A stretch of DNA of 64,000 bases, from contig NZ_JAERRK010000013.1 in assembly GCF_016741775.1 (NCBI RefSeq), positions 62,001 to 126,000 of the forward strand, in the 5' to 3' direction. The translations under genes were made by a program, and so were the position numbers. The notes under the pieces are model-generated. The model did no database searches. It was not told where the DNA came from and saw only the letters and a program-made list of their open reading frames with translations. The first letter of the stretch is position 1, and every line of letters begins with the position of its first letter. This document shows positions 7,668 to 16,036 of this stretch, in pieces. Origin of the DNA: Streptomyces actinomycinicus. GTDB lineage: Bacteria > Actinomycetota > Actinomycetes > Streptomycetales > Streptomycetaceae.

Positions 7668-9258
7668 ACAGGCGCTCGTCCGGACGGCGGAGTCGGACCG
7701 CCCGCTGGTCGAGGTGCAGGGCCCCGGTGGCGCCACGGTCAGAACACTGAGTTACCGCGAGGTGAGCCGGCGCGCCCAGGCCCTCGCCGGCCGGCTGGGG
7801 CCCGTCGACGGGCGGGCCCCGCGGGTCGGCGTGGTCTGCGGGAACACGCCGGAGTTCGTGATCGCCGACCTCGCGCTGATCGCCGGGCGGGCGGTCGAGG
7901 TGCCGGTCCCGCTGGCCTTCTCCGCGGAACAGGCCGCGGGGCTGCTGGACGGCGTCGACCTGTGCCTGGTGGACCGGGCCGGGCAGGAGCGGCTGGAACA
8001 GTGGGGCAGACAGCGCGTTCTCGGCGCCGGCTGTCCCCTGGTGACGGTCACCGCCGACGGGCCGGTGCCCGACGTACCGCTGCACCTCGCGGATCCCCAG
8101 GACCCGCGGGCCGCGGCCGACTGGGAGTGCAAGGTCATCCACACCTCGGGCACCACCTCGCGGCCCAAGGGCGTCCGCATCCGGGCCCACGGCCTGGACG
8201 CACTGCTGACCTCACTGCGCACCGTGATGCCGGAGGGCGCGTTCACCCGCTACCTGTCGGTCGTGCCGTTCAGCCTGCTGATCGAGCAGGTCACAGGCCT
8301 GTACCTGGTCCTCCTGGACGGCGGCACCCTGGTGCTGCTCCCCGAGGACATGGCGCTGGTCGGCACCGCGGCGGCGGCACCGGCCGACGTCCTGCCCCAG
8401 GTGGCGGCGGCCCGGCCCACCGCGATGGTCGCCACCCCGGCGCTGGTCGACGCGTTCGCCGCCCGGGCGGAGGCGGCGCAGGGCGCGGGCGAGCCCGTCG
8501 CCACGGCCCTGTTCGGGACCGGCCGGGAACCGCTGATCTGCTGCGGCGGGGCGCCCGTCCATCCGGATCTGCTGCGCCGCCTGGAGGAGTACGGGCTGCC
8601 CGTGCACGAGGGCTACGGGCTGTCCGAGAACAGCTCCGTGGTCAGCTGGAACACTCCGTCGGCCCGCCGCACCGGCACGGTGGGGCGTCCGTTGCCGCAC
8701 GTCGCCGTCCGTGTCGCGGACGACGGCGAGCTGCTGGTCAGCAGCAGCTCGCTGTTCGCCGGATACACCCGTAACGACCCCTCCAGCCTCGTCCTGGACG
8801 CCGACGGCTGGCTGCACACCGGTGATCTGGCCGACATCGACGCGGACGGGTTCATCAGCATCACCGGACGCAAGAAGAACGTCATCGTGACGGCCGCGGG
8901 CCGCAACGTCGCCCCCGAGTGGGTCGAGGCCCAGTACGCCCGGCTGCCGTTCGTCCGGGCGGTCGCCGTGGTCGGCGACGGGCTGACCGCGCTGCACGGC
9001 CTGTTCCTGGTCGACGGCTCCGTCGGTCCCGCCGAGGCCGAGAAGGCCGTGCGCGCCTTCGGCGAGGAACACCTGTCGGAGGTGGAACGGGTGGCGCAGC
9101 CGCACATCGTCGTCGCCTCCGAGGAGCTGTACCGCCGGTACTTCACCGTCACCGGCAGGCCCATGAGGACGGCCGTCCAGCACGACCTGGTCAACGGCAC
9201 GCTGCACGCCGGCGCGGCCGACGGAGCCATCGAAGCCAACGAAGGAGCAGAAGCATGA
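7654..9258 (+). CDS. AMP-forming acyl ligase (ANL superfamily, fatty-acyl type)
   Basis: 534 residues starting at the ATG inside the previous gene. Core motifs: A3 TSGTTSRPKG (164-173, with Ser for the usual Gly), A5 YGLSE (321-325), A7 LHTGD (387-391) and A8 TGRKKNVIVTAAGRNVAP (404-421), which resembles long-chain acyl-CoA ligases more than NRPS domains. In the C-terminal A10 motif (TGRPMR, 500-505) the lysine that normally catalyses adenylation is Arg502. It would activate a carboxylic acid as acyl-AMP, perhaps for transfer to CoA, a free amine, or the neighbouring hemolysin-family protein. No carrier protein is encoded nearby. Its stop overlaps the next start (ATGA). Confidence 0.85.
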   Translation: MRLVEQALVRTAESDRPLVEVQGPGGATVRTLSYREVSRRAQALAGRLGPVDGRAPRVGVVCGNTPEFVIADLALIAGRAVEVPVPLAFSAEQAAGLLDGVDLCLVDRAGQERLEQWGRQRVLGAGCPLVTVTADGPVPDVPLHLADPQDPRAAADWECKVIHTSGTTSRPKGVRIRAHGLDALLTSLRTVMPEGAFTRYLSVVPFSLLIEQVTGLYLVLLDGGTLVLLPEDMALVGTAAAAPADVLPQVAAARPTAMVATPALVDAFAARAEAAQGAGEPVATALFGTGREPLICCGGAPVHPDLLRRLEEYGLPVHEGYGLSENSSVVSWNTPSARRTGTVGRPLPHVAVRVADDGELLVSSSSLFAGYTRNDPSSLVLDADGWLHTGDLADIDADGFISITGRKKNVIVTAAGRNVAPEWVEAQYARLPFVRAVAVVGDGLTALHGLFLVDGSVGPAEAEKAVRAFGEEHLSEVERVAQPHIVVASEELYRRYFTVTGRPMRTAVQHDLVNGTLHAGAADGAIEANEGAEA

Positions 9259-10196
9259 CCAGCACCGCCGAGGTCCGCCCCTACGGCGCGGCGACCGGAA
9301 AGCTCGTCCTCGCGGGCGCATCGGACTCGCTCGGCACCCTCGACCCCGCCTGGGTCACGGGGCTGCTCGCGGACGCCGGGTTCCTGCTGTTCCGTGGCTT
9401 CCGCACGGACCTGGAGGAGTTCTCGGCGTTCGTCAAGGCGCACTCCTCGCGCATCACGCTCGACCCGGCCCGCAGCTTCCACGGCGGGGAGGTGGCCCAG
9501 AAGGTCGACGCCGGCACGGCGGCCGTCGGACTGCACCTGGAGAACGGCAACAGCCCCTTCGGCCCCGACCTGACCTGGTTCTTCTGCGAGAAGGCCGCCT
9601 CCGCCGGCTCGCAGACCACCGTCTGCGACGGCTACCGCGTGTGGGACGCGTCGAGCCTGCGCGCCCGCTCCGTCTTCGGCGGCAGCCCGATCACGTACAG
9701 CCGGCGCGTGGAGGAACCCAAGTGGAAGGCCTTCGTGGCCCACCAGCTGGAGGGCCGCAAGGAACCGGCCGACATCGCCTTCGCCGACATCGAGGCCCTG
9801 GTCGGCACGGACCCGCACACGCGCCTGACGCTGGAGGAGGACGGCGCGATCCGGTACGCGTACACCACCGGCGCCGCCCACGGCACGCTGTTCGGCGCCC
9901 GGCTCGCCTGGGCCAACAGCATCTTCGGGCCGTCGTACAACTACGAGACGCCCCGGATCACCCTGCAGGACGGTGAGGAGATCCCCGCGGACCTGCGGGC
10001 CGAGCTGAAGGCCCTCACCGACGAGCTGACCGAGGACATCGACTGGCAGGACGGCGACGTCGCGCTCATCGACAACACCCGTGTGATGCACGGCCGCCGG
10101 GAGATCCTCGACACCGACCGCACCATCTACAACGCCCAGAGCTACATCCGCCGCGAGCTGGTCGACGCCGTCACCGCGGGAGGCGAGGACCGATGA
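9255..10196 (+). CDS. TauD/clavaminate-synthase-like Fe(II)/2-oxoglutarate dioxygenase
   Basis: 313 residues of the TauD fold. The iron site is visible as His94-x-Glu96 in GLHLENGN and the distal His279 in NTRVMHGRR, whose following arginines are placed to bind 2-oxoglutarate. The H-x-E form is the variant known from clavaminate synthase and asparagine hydroxylases rather than the more common H-x-D. Expected chemistry is hydroxylation, desaturation or ring formation on a small substrate. Start and stop overlap its neighbours by four bases on both sides (ATGA), so it is translated as part of the cluster operon. Confidence 0.88.
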   Translation: MTSTAEVRPYGAATGKLVLAGASDSLGTLDPAWVTGLLADAGFLLFRGFRTDLEEFSAFVKAHSSRITLDPARSFHGGEVAQKVDAGTAAVGLHLENGNSPFGPDLTWFFCEKAASAGSQTTVCDGYRVWDASSLRARSVFGGSPITYSRRVEEPKWKAFVAHQLEGRKEPADIAFADIEALVGTDPHTRLTLEEDGAIRYAYTTGAAHGTLFGARLAWANSIFGPSYNYETPRITLQDGEEIPADLRAELKALTDELTEDIDWQDGDVALIDNTRVMHGRREILDTDRTIYNAQSYIRRELVDAVTAGGEDR

Positions 10197-10885
10197 CCCA
10201 GGCGGTCCCCCAAGCCCTCGCCGACCCCCGGATCAGGGCCGTACTGGACGACATCGCCCGGGGCGCCCTGCACGACGACGACGTCATGCGGCGTGCCTAC
10301 GACACGGTCGCCGACTGGCCGGCGCCCCCCACCCCCGAGCAGGCCGCAGAGCTGTGCGCCGAGGCCGCGCTGCCGGTCCACCCGCAGGTCGGCACGCTGC
10401 TCTACCAGCTGGTGCGGGGCGCGCGCCCGCAGCTCGTGGTCGAGTTCGGGACGTCCTTCGGCGTCTCGACGCTGTACCTGGCCGCCGGCGTGCGCGACAA
10501 CGGCACCGGCCGGGTCATCGGCTCCGAACTCCATCCGGGCAAGGCCCGGCGGGCCGGCGCCCACCTGGAGCGGGCGGGCCTGCTGGACCATGTCGAGATC
10601 CGTACCGGTGACGCCCGCGAGCAGCTGTCCGAACTGCCGGGGCCGATCGGGCTGCTGCTCCTGGACGGCTGGAAGGAGCTGTACCTGCCGGTCCTCAAGG
10701 TCCTCGAACCGGCCCTGGCGGACGGTGCGCTGATCGTCTCCGACAATCTGCCGATGCTTCCGGAGGAGTTCGTCGCGTACGTCCGCGAACCCGCGAACGG
10801 GTACCTGTCCCAGCAGCTCCCGCTGGGCGACGGCGTCGAACTGACCGTACGGACCCGCCCGCGCCCGACCGGCGAAGGAGCCTGA
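10193..10885 (+). CDS. Cation-dependent class I O-methyltransferase (COMT-like)
   Basis: 230 residues. SAM motif I is VVEFGTSFGVSTLYLA (residues 82-97). Asp158 in LLLLDGWKELY and the Asp184-Asn185 pair in IVSDN match the divalent-metal ligands of catechol/caffeoyl-CoA type O-methyltransferases. The N-terminal helices (about 1-60) are longer than minimal. Expected substrate is a vicinal hydroxyl or similar chelating group. ATGA overlap with the oxygenase gene; metK starts four bases after its stop, behind GAAGGAG. Confidence 0.85.
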   Translation: MTQAVPQALADPRIRAVLDDIARGALHDDDVMRRAYDTVADWPAPPTPEQAAELCAEAALPVHPQVGTLLYQLVRGARPQLVVEFGTSFGVSTLYLAAGVRDNGTGRVIGSELHPGKARRAGAHLERAGLLDHVEIRTGDAREQLSELPGPIGLLLLDGWKELYLPVLKVLEPALADGALIVSDNLPMLPEEFVAYVREPANGYLSQQLPLGDGVELTVRTRPRPTGEGA

Positions 10886-10889
10886 GGAC

Positions 10890-12098
10890 ATGTCCACAAC
10901 ACCCCGAGGCCGGCTGTTCAACAGCGAATCGGTCACCGAAGGACACCCCGACAAGGTCGCGGACGCCGTCTCCGACGCGATCCTGGACGCACTGCTCACC
11001 GACGACCCGCGCTCGCGGGTGGCCGTCGAGACCCTGGTCACCACCGGCCAGGTGCACGTCGCGGGCGAGGTGACGACCCGCGCCTGGGCCGACATCCCCG
11101 CCATCGTGCGGGAGGTGGTGACCGGCATCGGATACGACTCCTCCGGCAAGGGCTTCGACGGTGCCTCCTGCGGCATCAACGTCTCCATCGGCTCCCAGTC
11201 CCCCGACATCGCCCAGGGCGTCGACGAGGCGTACGAGGCCCGCCGCGACGGCGGCACCGAGGACGACCTCGACCGGCAGGGCGCCGGCGACCAGGGCCTG
11301 ATGTTCGGGTACGCCTGCTCGGAGACGCCCGAGCTGATGCCGCTGCCGATCACGCTCGCGCACCGGCTCGCCCGTCGCCTCACCCAGGTCCGCAAGGACG
11401 GTCTGCTGCCCTACCTGCGGCCCGACGGCAAGACCCAGGTCGCCGTCGAGTACGCCGGGCAGCGGCCCGTCCGCCTGGACACCGTGGTCGTCTCCGCGCA
11501 GCACGCCGACGGCGTCAGCCTGTCCGGGCTGCTCGAACCGGACCTGCTCGCCCATGTGGTCAAGCCGGAGCTGGAGGCCCTCGACCTGGCCACCGACGGC
11601 CTGCGCACCCTGGTGAACCCGACCGGACGGTTCGTCACCGGCGGCCCGGTCGGCGACGCGGGACTCACCGGACGCAAGATCATCGTCGACACGTACGGCG
11701 GGATGGCCCGGCACGGCGGCGGCGCCTTCTCCGGCAAGGACCCCTCCAAGGTGGACCGTTCGGCGGCGTACGCGATGCGCTGGGTGGCGAAGAACACCGT
11801 CGCCGCCGGGCTCGCCGAACGCGCCGAGATCCAGGTCGCCTACGCGATCGGCAAGGCCGCCCCGGTCGGGCTGTTCGTGGAGACCTTCGGCACGGAGACC
11901 GTCGACCCGGTGCGCATCGAGGCCGCGATCCGCGAGGTCTTCGACCTGCGCCCGGCCGCGATCATCCGTGACCTGGGGCTGCTCCGGCCGATCTACCGGC
12001 AGACCGCGGCCTACGGCCACTTCGGCCGGACCGACCTCGACCTGCCCTGGGAGCGGCTCGACCGGGCCGCCGCGCTGAAGGACGCCGCCGATGTCTGA
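10890..12098 (+). CDS. metK: S-adenosylmethionine synthetase
   Basis: 402 residues of full-length MetK, which makes SAM from methionine and ATP. Signature segments: FNSESVTEGHPDKVAD near the N-terminus, QGAGDQGLMFGYA in the middle and the phosphate loop GGGAFSGKDPSKVDRSAAY. All three are intact, so the enzyme should be active. A streptomycete would be expected to have a housekeeping metK elsewhere, so this is probably a cluster-dedicated second copy; that needs the rest of the genome. It overlaps the adenosine kinase start by eight bases. Confidence 0.95.
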   Translation: MSTTPRGRLFNSESVTEGHPDKVADAVSDAILDALLTDDPRSRVAVETLVTTGQVHVAGEVTTRAWADIPAIVREVVTGIGYDSSGKGFDGASCGINVSIGSQSPDIAQGVDEAYEARRDGGTEDDLDRQGAGDQGLMFGYACSETPELMPLPITLAHRLARRLTQVRKDGLLPYLRPDGKTQVAVEYAGQRPVRLDTVVVSAQHADGVSLSGLLEPDLLAHVVKPELEALDLATDGLRTLVNPTGRFVTGGPVGDAGLTGRKIIVDTYGGMARHGGGAFSGKDPSKVDRSAAYAMRWVAKNTVAAGLAERAEIQVAYAIGKAAPVGLFVETFGTETVDPVRIEAAIREVFDLRPAAIIRDLGLLRPIYRQTAAYGHFGRTDLDLPWERLDRAAALKDAADV

Positions 12099-13053
12099 GC
12101 CCGGCCGGCCGGAGCCCGCGCTGCGCATCGCGGTCACCGGATCCATCGCCTCCGACCACTTGATGGTCTTCCCCGGCCGGTTCACCGAGCACCTGATGGC
12201 CGACCGGCTCGACCACGTGTCACTGTCCTTCCTCGCCGACGACCTCCAGGTGCGGCACGGGGGCGTCGCCGCCAACATCACCTACGGGCTCGCCCGGCTG
12301 GGTCTGCGCCCGCTGCTCGTCGGCGCGGCCGGCCGGGACTTCTCCGAACAGCGTGCGCTGCTGGAGGCCGCGGGCGTGGACACCTCGGCGGTGCGGATCT
12401 CCGGCACCCGGCACACCGCCCGGTTCGTGTGCACCACCGACCGGGACCAGAACCAGATCGCCACGTTCTACGCCGGGGCGATGGCCGAGGCCGCCGACAT
12501 CCGGCTGGAGGAGTCCTTCCCCGACGCGGACTTCGTCCTCGTCGGCCCCGACGACCCGGCCGCCATGGTCCGGCACGCCGAGGCGTGCCGCCGCCACGGC
12601 ATGCCGTTCGCGGCGGACCCCTCCCAGCAGCTGGCCCGCCTCGAACCGGACGCGATCCCGGGCCTGTTCGAGGGCGCGCGGTACCTGTTCACGAACGCCT
12701 ACGAGCAGGCCCTGCTGTTACAGCGCACCGGCCTGACCGGGGAGGAGGTACTGCGCCGGGTCGGCGCCTGGGTCGTCACGCTCGGTGCCGACGGCGCCCG
12801 GATCGAACGGCACGCCGCCCCCGTCGTGACCGTGCCCGCCGTCCCCGTGGCGCACGTGGCCGACCCCACGGGGGCCGGCGACGCCTTCCGGGCGGGTTTC
12901 CTCGCGGAACACGCACGCGGCCGCGACGACGCGGAGGCGGTACGGACCGGCTGCGCGCTGGCCGCCACCGCTCTGGAGTCGGTCGGCAGCCAGGACTACG
13001 AGGCGACTTACGCGGCGGTGCGGGAACGCGCCCTGGCGGGGGTGGGAGGGTGA
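12091..13053 (+). CDS. adoK: Adenosine kinase (PfkB family)
   Basis: 320 residues. The N-terminal part (AVTGSIASDHLMVFPGRF ... HGGVAANITYGLARLG) closely follows the mycobacterial adenosine kinase type, and the C-terminal PfkB motif DPTGAGDAFRAGF places the catalytic base at Asp264. It phosphorylates adenosine to AMP, removing a product of S-adenosylhomocysteine hydrolysis and so pulling the methyl cycle forward. Between metK and metF this role is the natural one. A broader sugar kinase is less likely given the N-terminal match. Confidence 0.88.
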   Translation: MSEPGRPEPALRIAVTGSIASDHLMVFPGRFTEHLMADRLDHVSLSFLADDLQVRHGGVAANITYGLARLGLRPLLVGAAGRDFSEQRALLEAAGVDTSAVRISGTRHTARFVCTTDRDQNQIATFYAGAMAEAADIRLEESFPDADFVLVGPDDPAAMVRHAEACRRHGMPFAADPSQQLARLEPDAIPGLFEGARYLFTNAYEQALLLQRTGLTGEEVLRRVGAWVVTLGADGARIERHAAPVVTVPAVPVAHVADPTGAGDAFRAGFLAEHARGRDDAEAVRTGCALAATALESVGSQDYEATYAAVRERALAGVGG

Positions 13054-14006
13054 CCGGCAGCCTCCCGGGCGACGGCGGCGGCCGTGACATCACCGTCGCG
13101 TCGGCGCTGCGGCGCCCCGGGCCGTTGTTCTCGGTGGAGTTCTTCCCGCCCCGCGACGCGGCGGGCGAGAGACGGCTGTGGCGGTGCGTGCGCGAACTGG
13201 AGCCGCTCGCCCCGGCGTTCGCGTCGGTGACGTACGGCGCCGGGGGCAGTACCCGGGAGCGTACGGTGCAGACCACGGCCCGGCTGCGCGAGCAGACCAC
13301 CCTGTGCACGGTGGCCCACCTGGCGGCGGTGGGCCACTCGGTCGCCGAGCTGCGGCACGCCCTGTCGTGGTACGCGGCGACCGGCGTACGCAACCTGCTG
13401 CTGGTCCGCGGCGACCCGCCCGGTGACCCCGGCGGCGAGTGGGTCGCGCACCCGCAGGGCCTCGGCCACGCCGCGGAACTGGTGGCGCTGGCCCGGACCC
13501 TCGGCGACTTCTGCGTGGGCGTGGCCGCCTTCCCGCACGGGCATCCGCGTTCGCCCGACGCCGCCTCGGACCTCGCACACCTGGTGCGCAAGATCCGGGC
13601 CGGTGCGGACTTCGCCGTGGCGCAGCTCTTCTTCGACGTGGAGGCGTTCCTGCGACTGCGGGACCGGCTCGTCGGACAGGGCTGTGACGTGCCGCTGCTG
13701 CCCGGCGTCATGCCGATGACCACCCCCAAGGTGCTGCGCAAGGCGGTCGAGCTGTCCGGTGTGCGCGGCGAGCCGGGGCAGGCGCGGGCCCTCATGCGGT
13801 ACGCCGACGACCCCGCGGCGTTCCGCGCCGCCGGTCTGGACGCCGCCGTACGGCTGTGCGCGCGGCTGCTGGACGAGGGGGTCCCGGCCCTGCACTTCTA
13901 TTCCCTGAACACCACGGCGGCCACCCGGCACGTCCTCGACGCCCTCGGCATCGGGACGCGGCCCACGGCGACGCCCTCCCTACGACTGGAAGCCGAGCGC
14001 GTATGA
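13050..14006 (+). CDS. metF: Methylenetetrahydrofolate reductase
   Basis: 318 residues starting at a GTG that overlaps the adenosine kinase stop (GTGA). FSVEFFPPRD (27-36) includes the conserved Glu30 of the MetF active site; VTYGAGGSTRERT, LLLVRGDPP and the late LHFYSLN motif complete the FAD/folate barrel. It reduces 5,10-methylene-THF to 5-methyl-THF, the methyl donor for methionine resynthesis. Its place between adenosine kinase and an NTF2-like protein suggests it supplies methyl groups to the cluster methyltransferases. The next gene overlaps by four bases. Confidence 0.94.
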   Translation: MTGSLPGDGGGRDITVASALRRPGPLFSVEFFPPRDAAGERRLWRCVRELEPLAPAFASVTYGAGGSTRERTVQTTARLREQTTLCTVAHLAAVGHSVAELRHALSWYAATGVRNLLLVRGDPPGDPGGEWVAHPQGLGHAAELVALARTLGDFCVGVAAFPHGHPRSPDAASDLAHLVRKIRAGADFAVAQLFFDVEAFLRLRDRLVGQGCDVPLLPGVMPMTTPKVLRKAVELSGVRGEPGQARALMRYADDPAAFRAAGLDAAVRLCARLLDEGVPALHFYSLNTTAATRHVLDALGIGTRPTATPSLRLEAERV

Positions 14007-14563
14007 CTCTCCGTCCCGCCCGCCGTTCCCTGTTCCGCGCCGGTGTCGCCGCCGTGCCGCTGCTGACGGCGACACAGCTCGCCGGGCAGGCGGCCGCCGC
14101 CCCGTCCGGCGAGCCGGCCCGGGCCCAGGCGCTCACCTGCGCCTTCGTGTCCCGGTGGACCACCGCCTACCTGGAGGCGTGGCGCACCAAGGACGACGCG
14201 GCCGCCGTACGGCTCTTCTCCCCCGACGCCGTGTACGAGGCGGTGCCCGGTGACGAGTCCCAGACCTACCGGGGCCGGGACGCGATCGGCCGGTACTGGC
14301 GTGACGTCACTTCGGGGCAGTCCGACATCGGATACCGGCAGGGCACCCCCGTCGTCACCGGTGACCGGGCGGCCGTCGAGATGTGGGTGACCCTGCGCGC
14401 CCCGGCCGCCAATCCGGACGGGGAGCACTGGATCACCCTGATCGAGACCAACGTCCTCACTTTCGGCACCGTGGGATCGGAACGGCTGTGCACCCGCAAC
14501 AGCGAGTACTGGATCCTGCGCACCGGCCGTCACGAGCCTCCGCAGGGCTGGGGCCGGGCGTGA
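14003..14563 (+). CDS. Secreted NTF2/SnoaL-like protein
   Basis: 186 residues. The N-terminus has a twin-arginine-like signal (RPARRSLFRAG followed by a hydrophobic stretch and an Ala-rich cleavage region near residue 33). The mature part has the SnoaL/DUF4440-type cone fold pattern: YLEAWRTKDDAAAVRLFSPD, YRGRDAIGRYWRDV, then alternating strands ending in EYWILRTGRHEPPQGW. Such proteins can be isomerases, cyclases or simple ligand binders. Export of a biosynthetic protein is odd and could point to a late, extracytoplasmic step; the signal call is moderate. ATGA overlap with metF, GTGA overlap with the next gene. Confidence 0.75.
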   Translation: MTLRPARRSLFRAGVAAVPLLTATQLAGQAAAAPSGEPARAQALTCAFVSRWTTAYLEAWRTKDDAAAVRLFSPDAVYEAVPGDESQTYRGRDAIGRYWRDVTSGQSDIGYRQGTPVVTGDRAAVEMWVTLRAPAANPDGEHWITLIETNVLTFGTVGSERLCTRNSEYWILRTGRHEPPQGWGRA

Positions 14564-15834
14564 GCGGACGCCGTACCCTCATCGCCGGCGGGCACGTCCT
14601 GAGCATGGACCCCGCGATCGGGGAACTGCCCTGCGCGGACGTGCTGGTGGAGGACGGCGTCATCCGGTCCGTCGGCCCGGACGCCGGCGCCGTGGACGTC
14701 GACGAGCGGATCGACGCCCGCGGCCGCCTGGTGCTGCCGGGGTTCGTCGACACGCACCGGCACATGTGGCAGGCGGTGCTGCGCGGCTGCGGGGCCGACC
14801 AGACGCTCGGCGAGTACTTCGAGACGGTCCTCGGGGACCTGGGCCCCCGGCTCACACCGGACGACCTGTACGTCGGCAACGCGCTCAGCGCGCTGGCGGC
14901 CCTCGACGCCGGCGTGACCACGGTCCAGGACGTCTCGAACGTCGGCAAGCCCACGCCGGAGCACACCGACGCCCTCCTCGACGCCCTGGAGTCCTCGGGG
15001 GTGCGCTGTGTCTTCGCCTACGGGATGGGCCCGGGGCGGGACGCGCGCCGGGTCCGCGAGACCCGGCTCGGGACGGGTGACGCCCTGGTGACGATGGCTC
15101 TGGACGCCGACGCCGGCGGTGACGACGACGTCCGGCGGATCTGGTCCCTGGCCCGGGACCTGGCGGTCCCGGCCGCCCTGCACGTGCGGGGCGGCCGGCC
15201 GGTCTCCCGGCTGCACCGGCTCGGCGTCCTCAGGCCCGGCACCGTCTTCATCCACGGCACGGGCCTGGAGGACGGCGAGCTGCGGCTGATGCGCGACAGC
15301 GGGGCGGCGCTCTCGATCGCCCCCGCGATCGAGATGACCATGGGCCACGGTCTGCCGCCCTTCGGGGCGGCGGCCGCGGCGGGCCTGCGGCCCGGACTGA
15401 GCACGGACGTCGAAGTGGCCGCCGCGGCCGATCTGTTCGGCCCGATGCGCACGGGTTTCCAGGTGGCACGCTTCGCGGCCCTGCACGGCCTGGCACAGGG
15501 GCAGGTCGCCCTGCCCACCACCCGGGACCTGCTGGAGTACGCCACGATCGCCGGTGCGGAGGTCCTGGGCCTCGGCCGTGTGACGGGGTCGCTCACGCCG
15601 GGCAAGCAGGCGGACGTGGTCGTGCTGCGCGCCGACCGGCCCGGGGTGGCCCCGGTGTACGACGCCGTCGGGACGGTGGTCTCGGCCATGGGTCCGGGCG
15701 ACGTGGAGACGGTGCTCGTGGCCGGCCGGGTGGTCAAGCGCGACGGCAGGCTGCTGCACGCGGGCCTCCCCCGCCTGCTGGAACGCGCGGCGGCGGTACG
15801 CGACCGGCTGCGGCAGCCGGCGCCGAGCAGATGA
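14560..15834 (+). CDS. Metal-dependent amidohydrolase (MTA/SAH-deaminase-like family)
   Basis: 424 residues from a GTG overlapping the previous stop. An N-terminal beta segment (LIAGGHVLSMDP), then DTHRHMWQ giving His66-x-His68, His208 in ALHVRGG, His232 in FIHGTGL and Asp283 in LSTDVE make the metal site of the atrazine chlorohydrolase / methylthioadenosine-SAH deaminase branch. The C-terminal LTPGKQADVVVLRAD is the classic closing motif. Next to metK, adoK and metF, deamination of SAH or adenosine is an attractive but unproven role; guanine-, cytosine- or triazine-type deaminases are alternatives. Last gene of the coupled run. Confidence 0.82.
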   Translation: MSGRRTLIAGGHVLSMDPAIGELPCADVLVEDGVIRSVGPDAGAVDVDERIDARGRLVLPGFVDTHRHMWQAVLRGCGADQTLGEYFETVLGDLGPRLTPDDLYVGNALSALAALDAGVTTVQDVSNVGKPTPEHTDALLDALESSGVRCVFAYGMGPGRDARRVRETRLGTGDALVTMALDADAGGDDDVRRIWSLARDLAVPAALHVRGGRPVSRLHRLGVLRPGTVFIHGTGLEDGELRLMRDSGAALSIAPAIEMTMGHGLPPFGAAAAAGLRPGLSTDVEVAAAADLFGPMRTGFQVARFAALHGLAQGQVALPTTRDLLEYATIAGAEVLGLGRVTGSLTPGKQADVVVLRADRPGVAPVYDAVGTVVSAMGPGDVETVLVAGRVVKRDGRLLHAGLPRLLERAAAVRDRLRQPAPSR

Positions 15835-16036
15835 GCCCCGGCGACGGCCTGGCCGTCCCGGGGCCCGGCACGGCGAGCCGCTGAGCCCGGCTCCGGCGGC
15901 CTGACCCTGCCGGGGCCTGTCTGGCCTGGCCCTGCCTGGGGCCTGTCCTGGCCCTGCCTGGGGCCTGGCCTGGCCTGGCCCTGCCGGCGGCCTGTCCTGG
16001 TCCGGCCTGGCCTTGCCGGGGCCCGGTCCGGCCGGC
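15835..16036. other. Intergenic low-complexity CTGGCCTGG-type repeats
   Basis: Between the convergent amidohydrolase and marR-type genes. From about 15900 to 16020 the sequence is built from repeated GCCTGGCCTGGCCCTGCC-like units with variable length. No gene or clean terminator is seen; the region probably holds the transcript ends of both genes. Confidence 0.6.
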
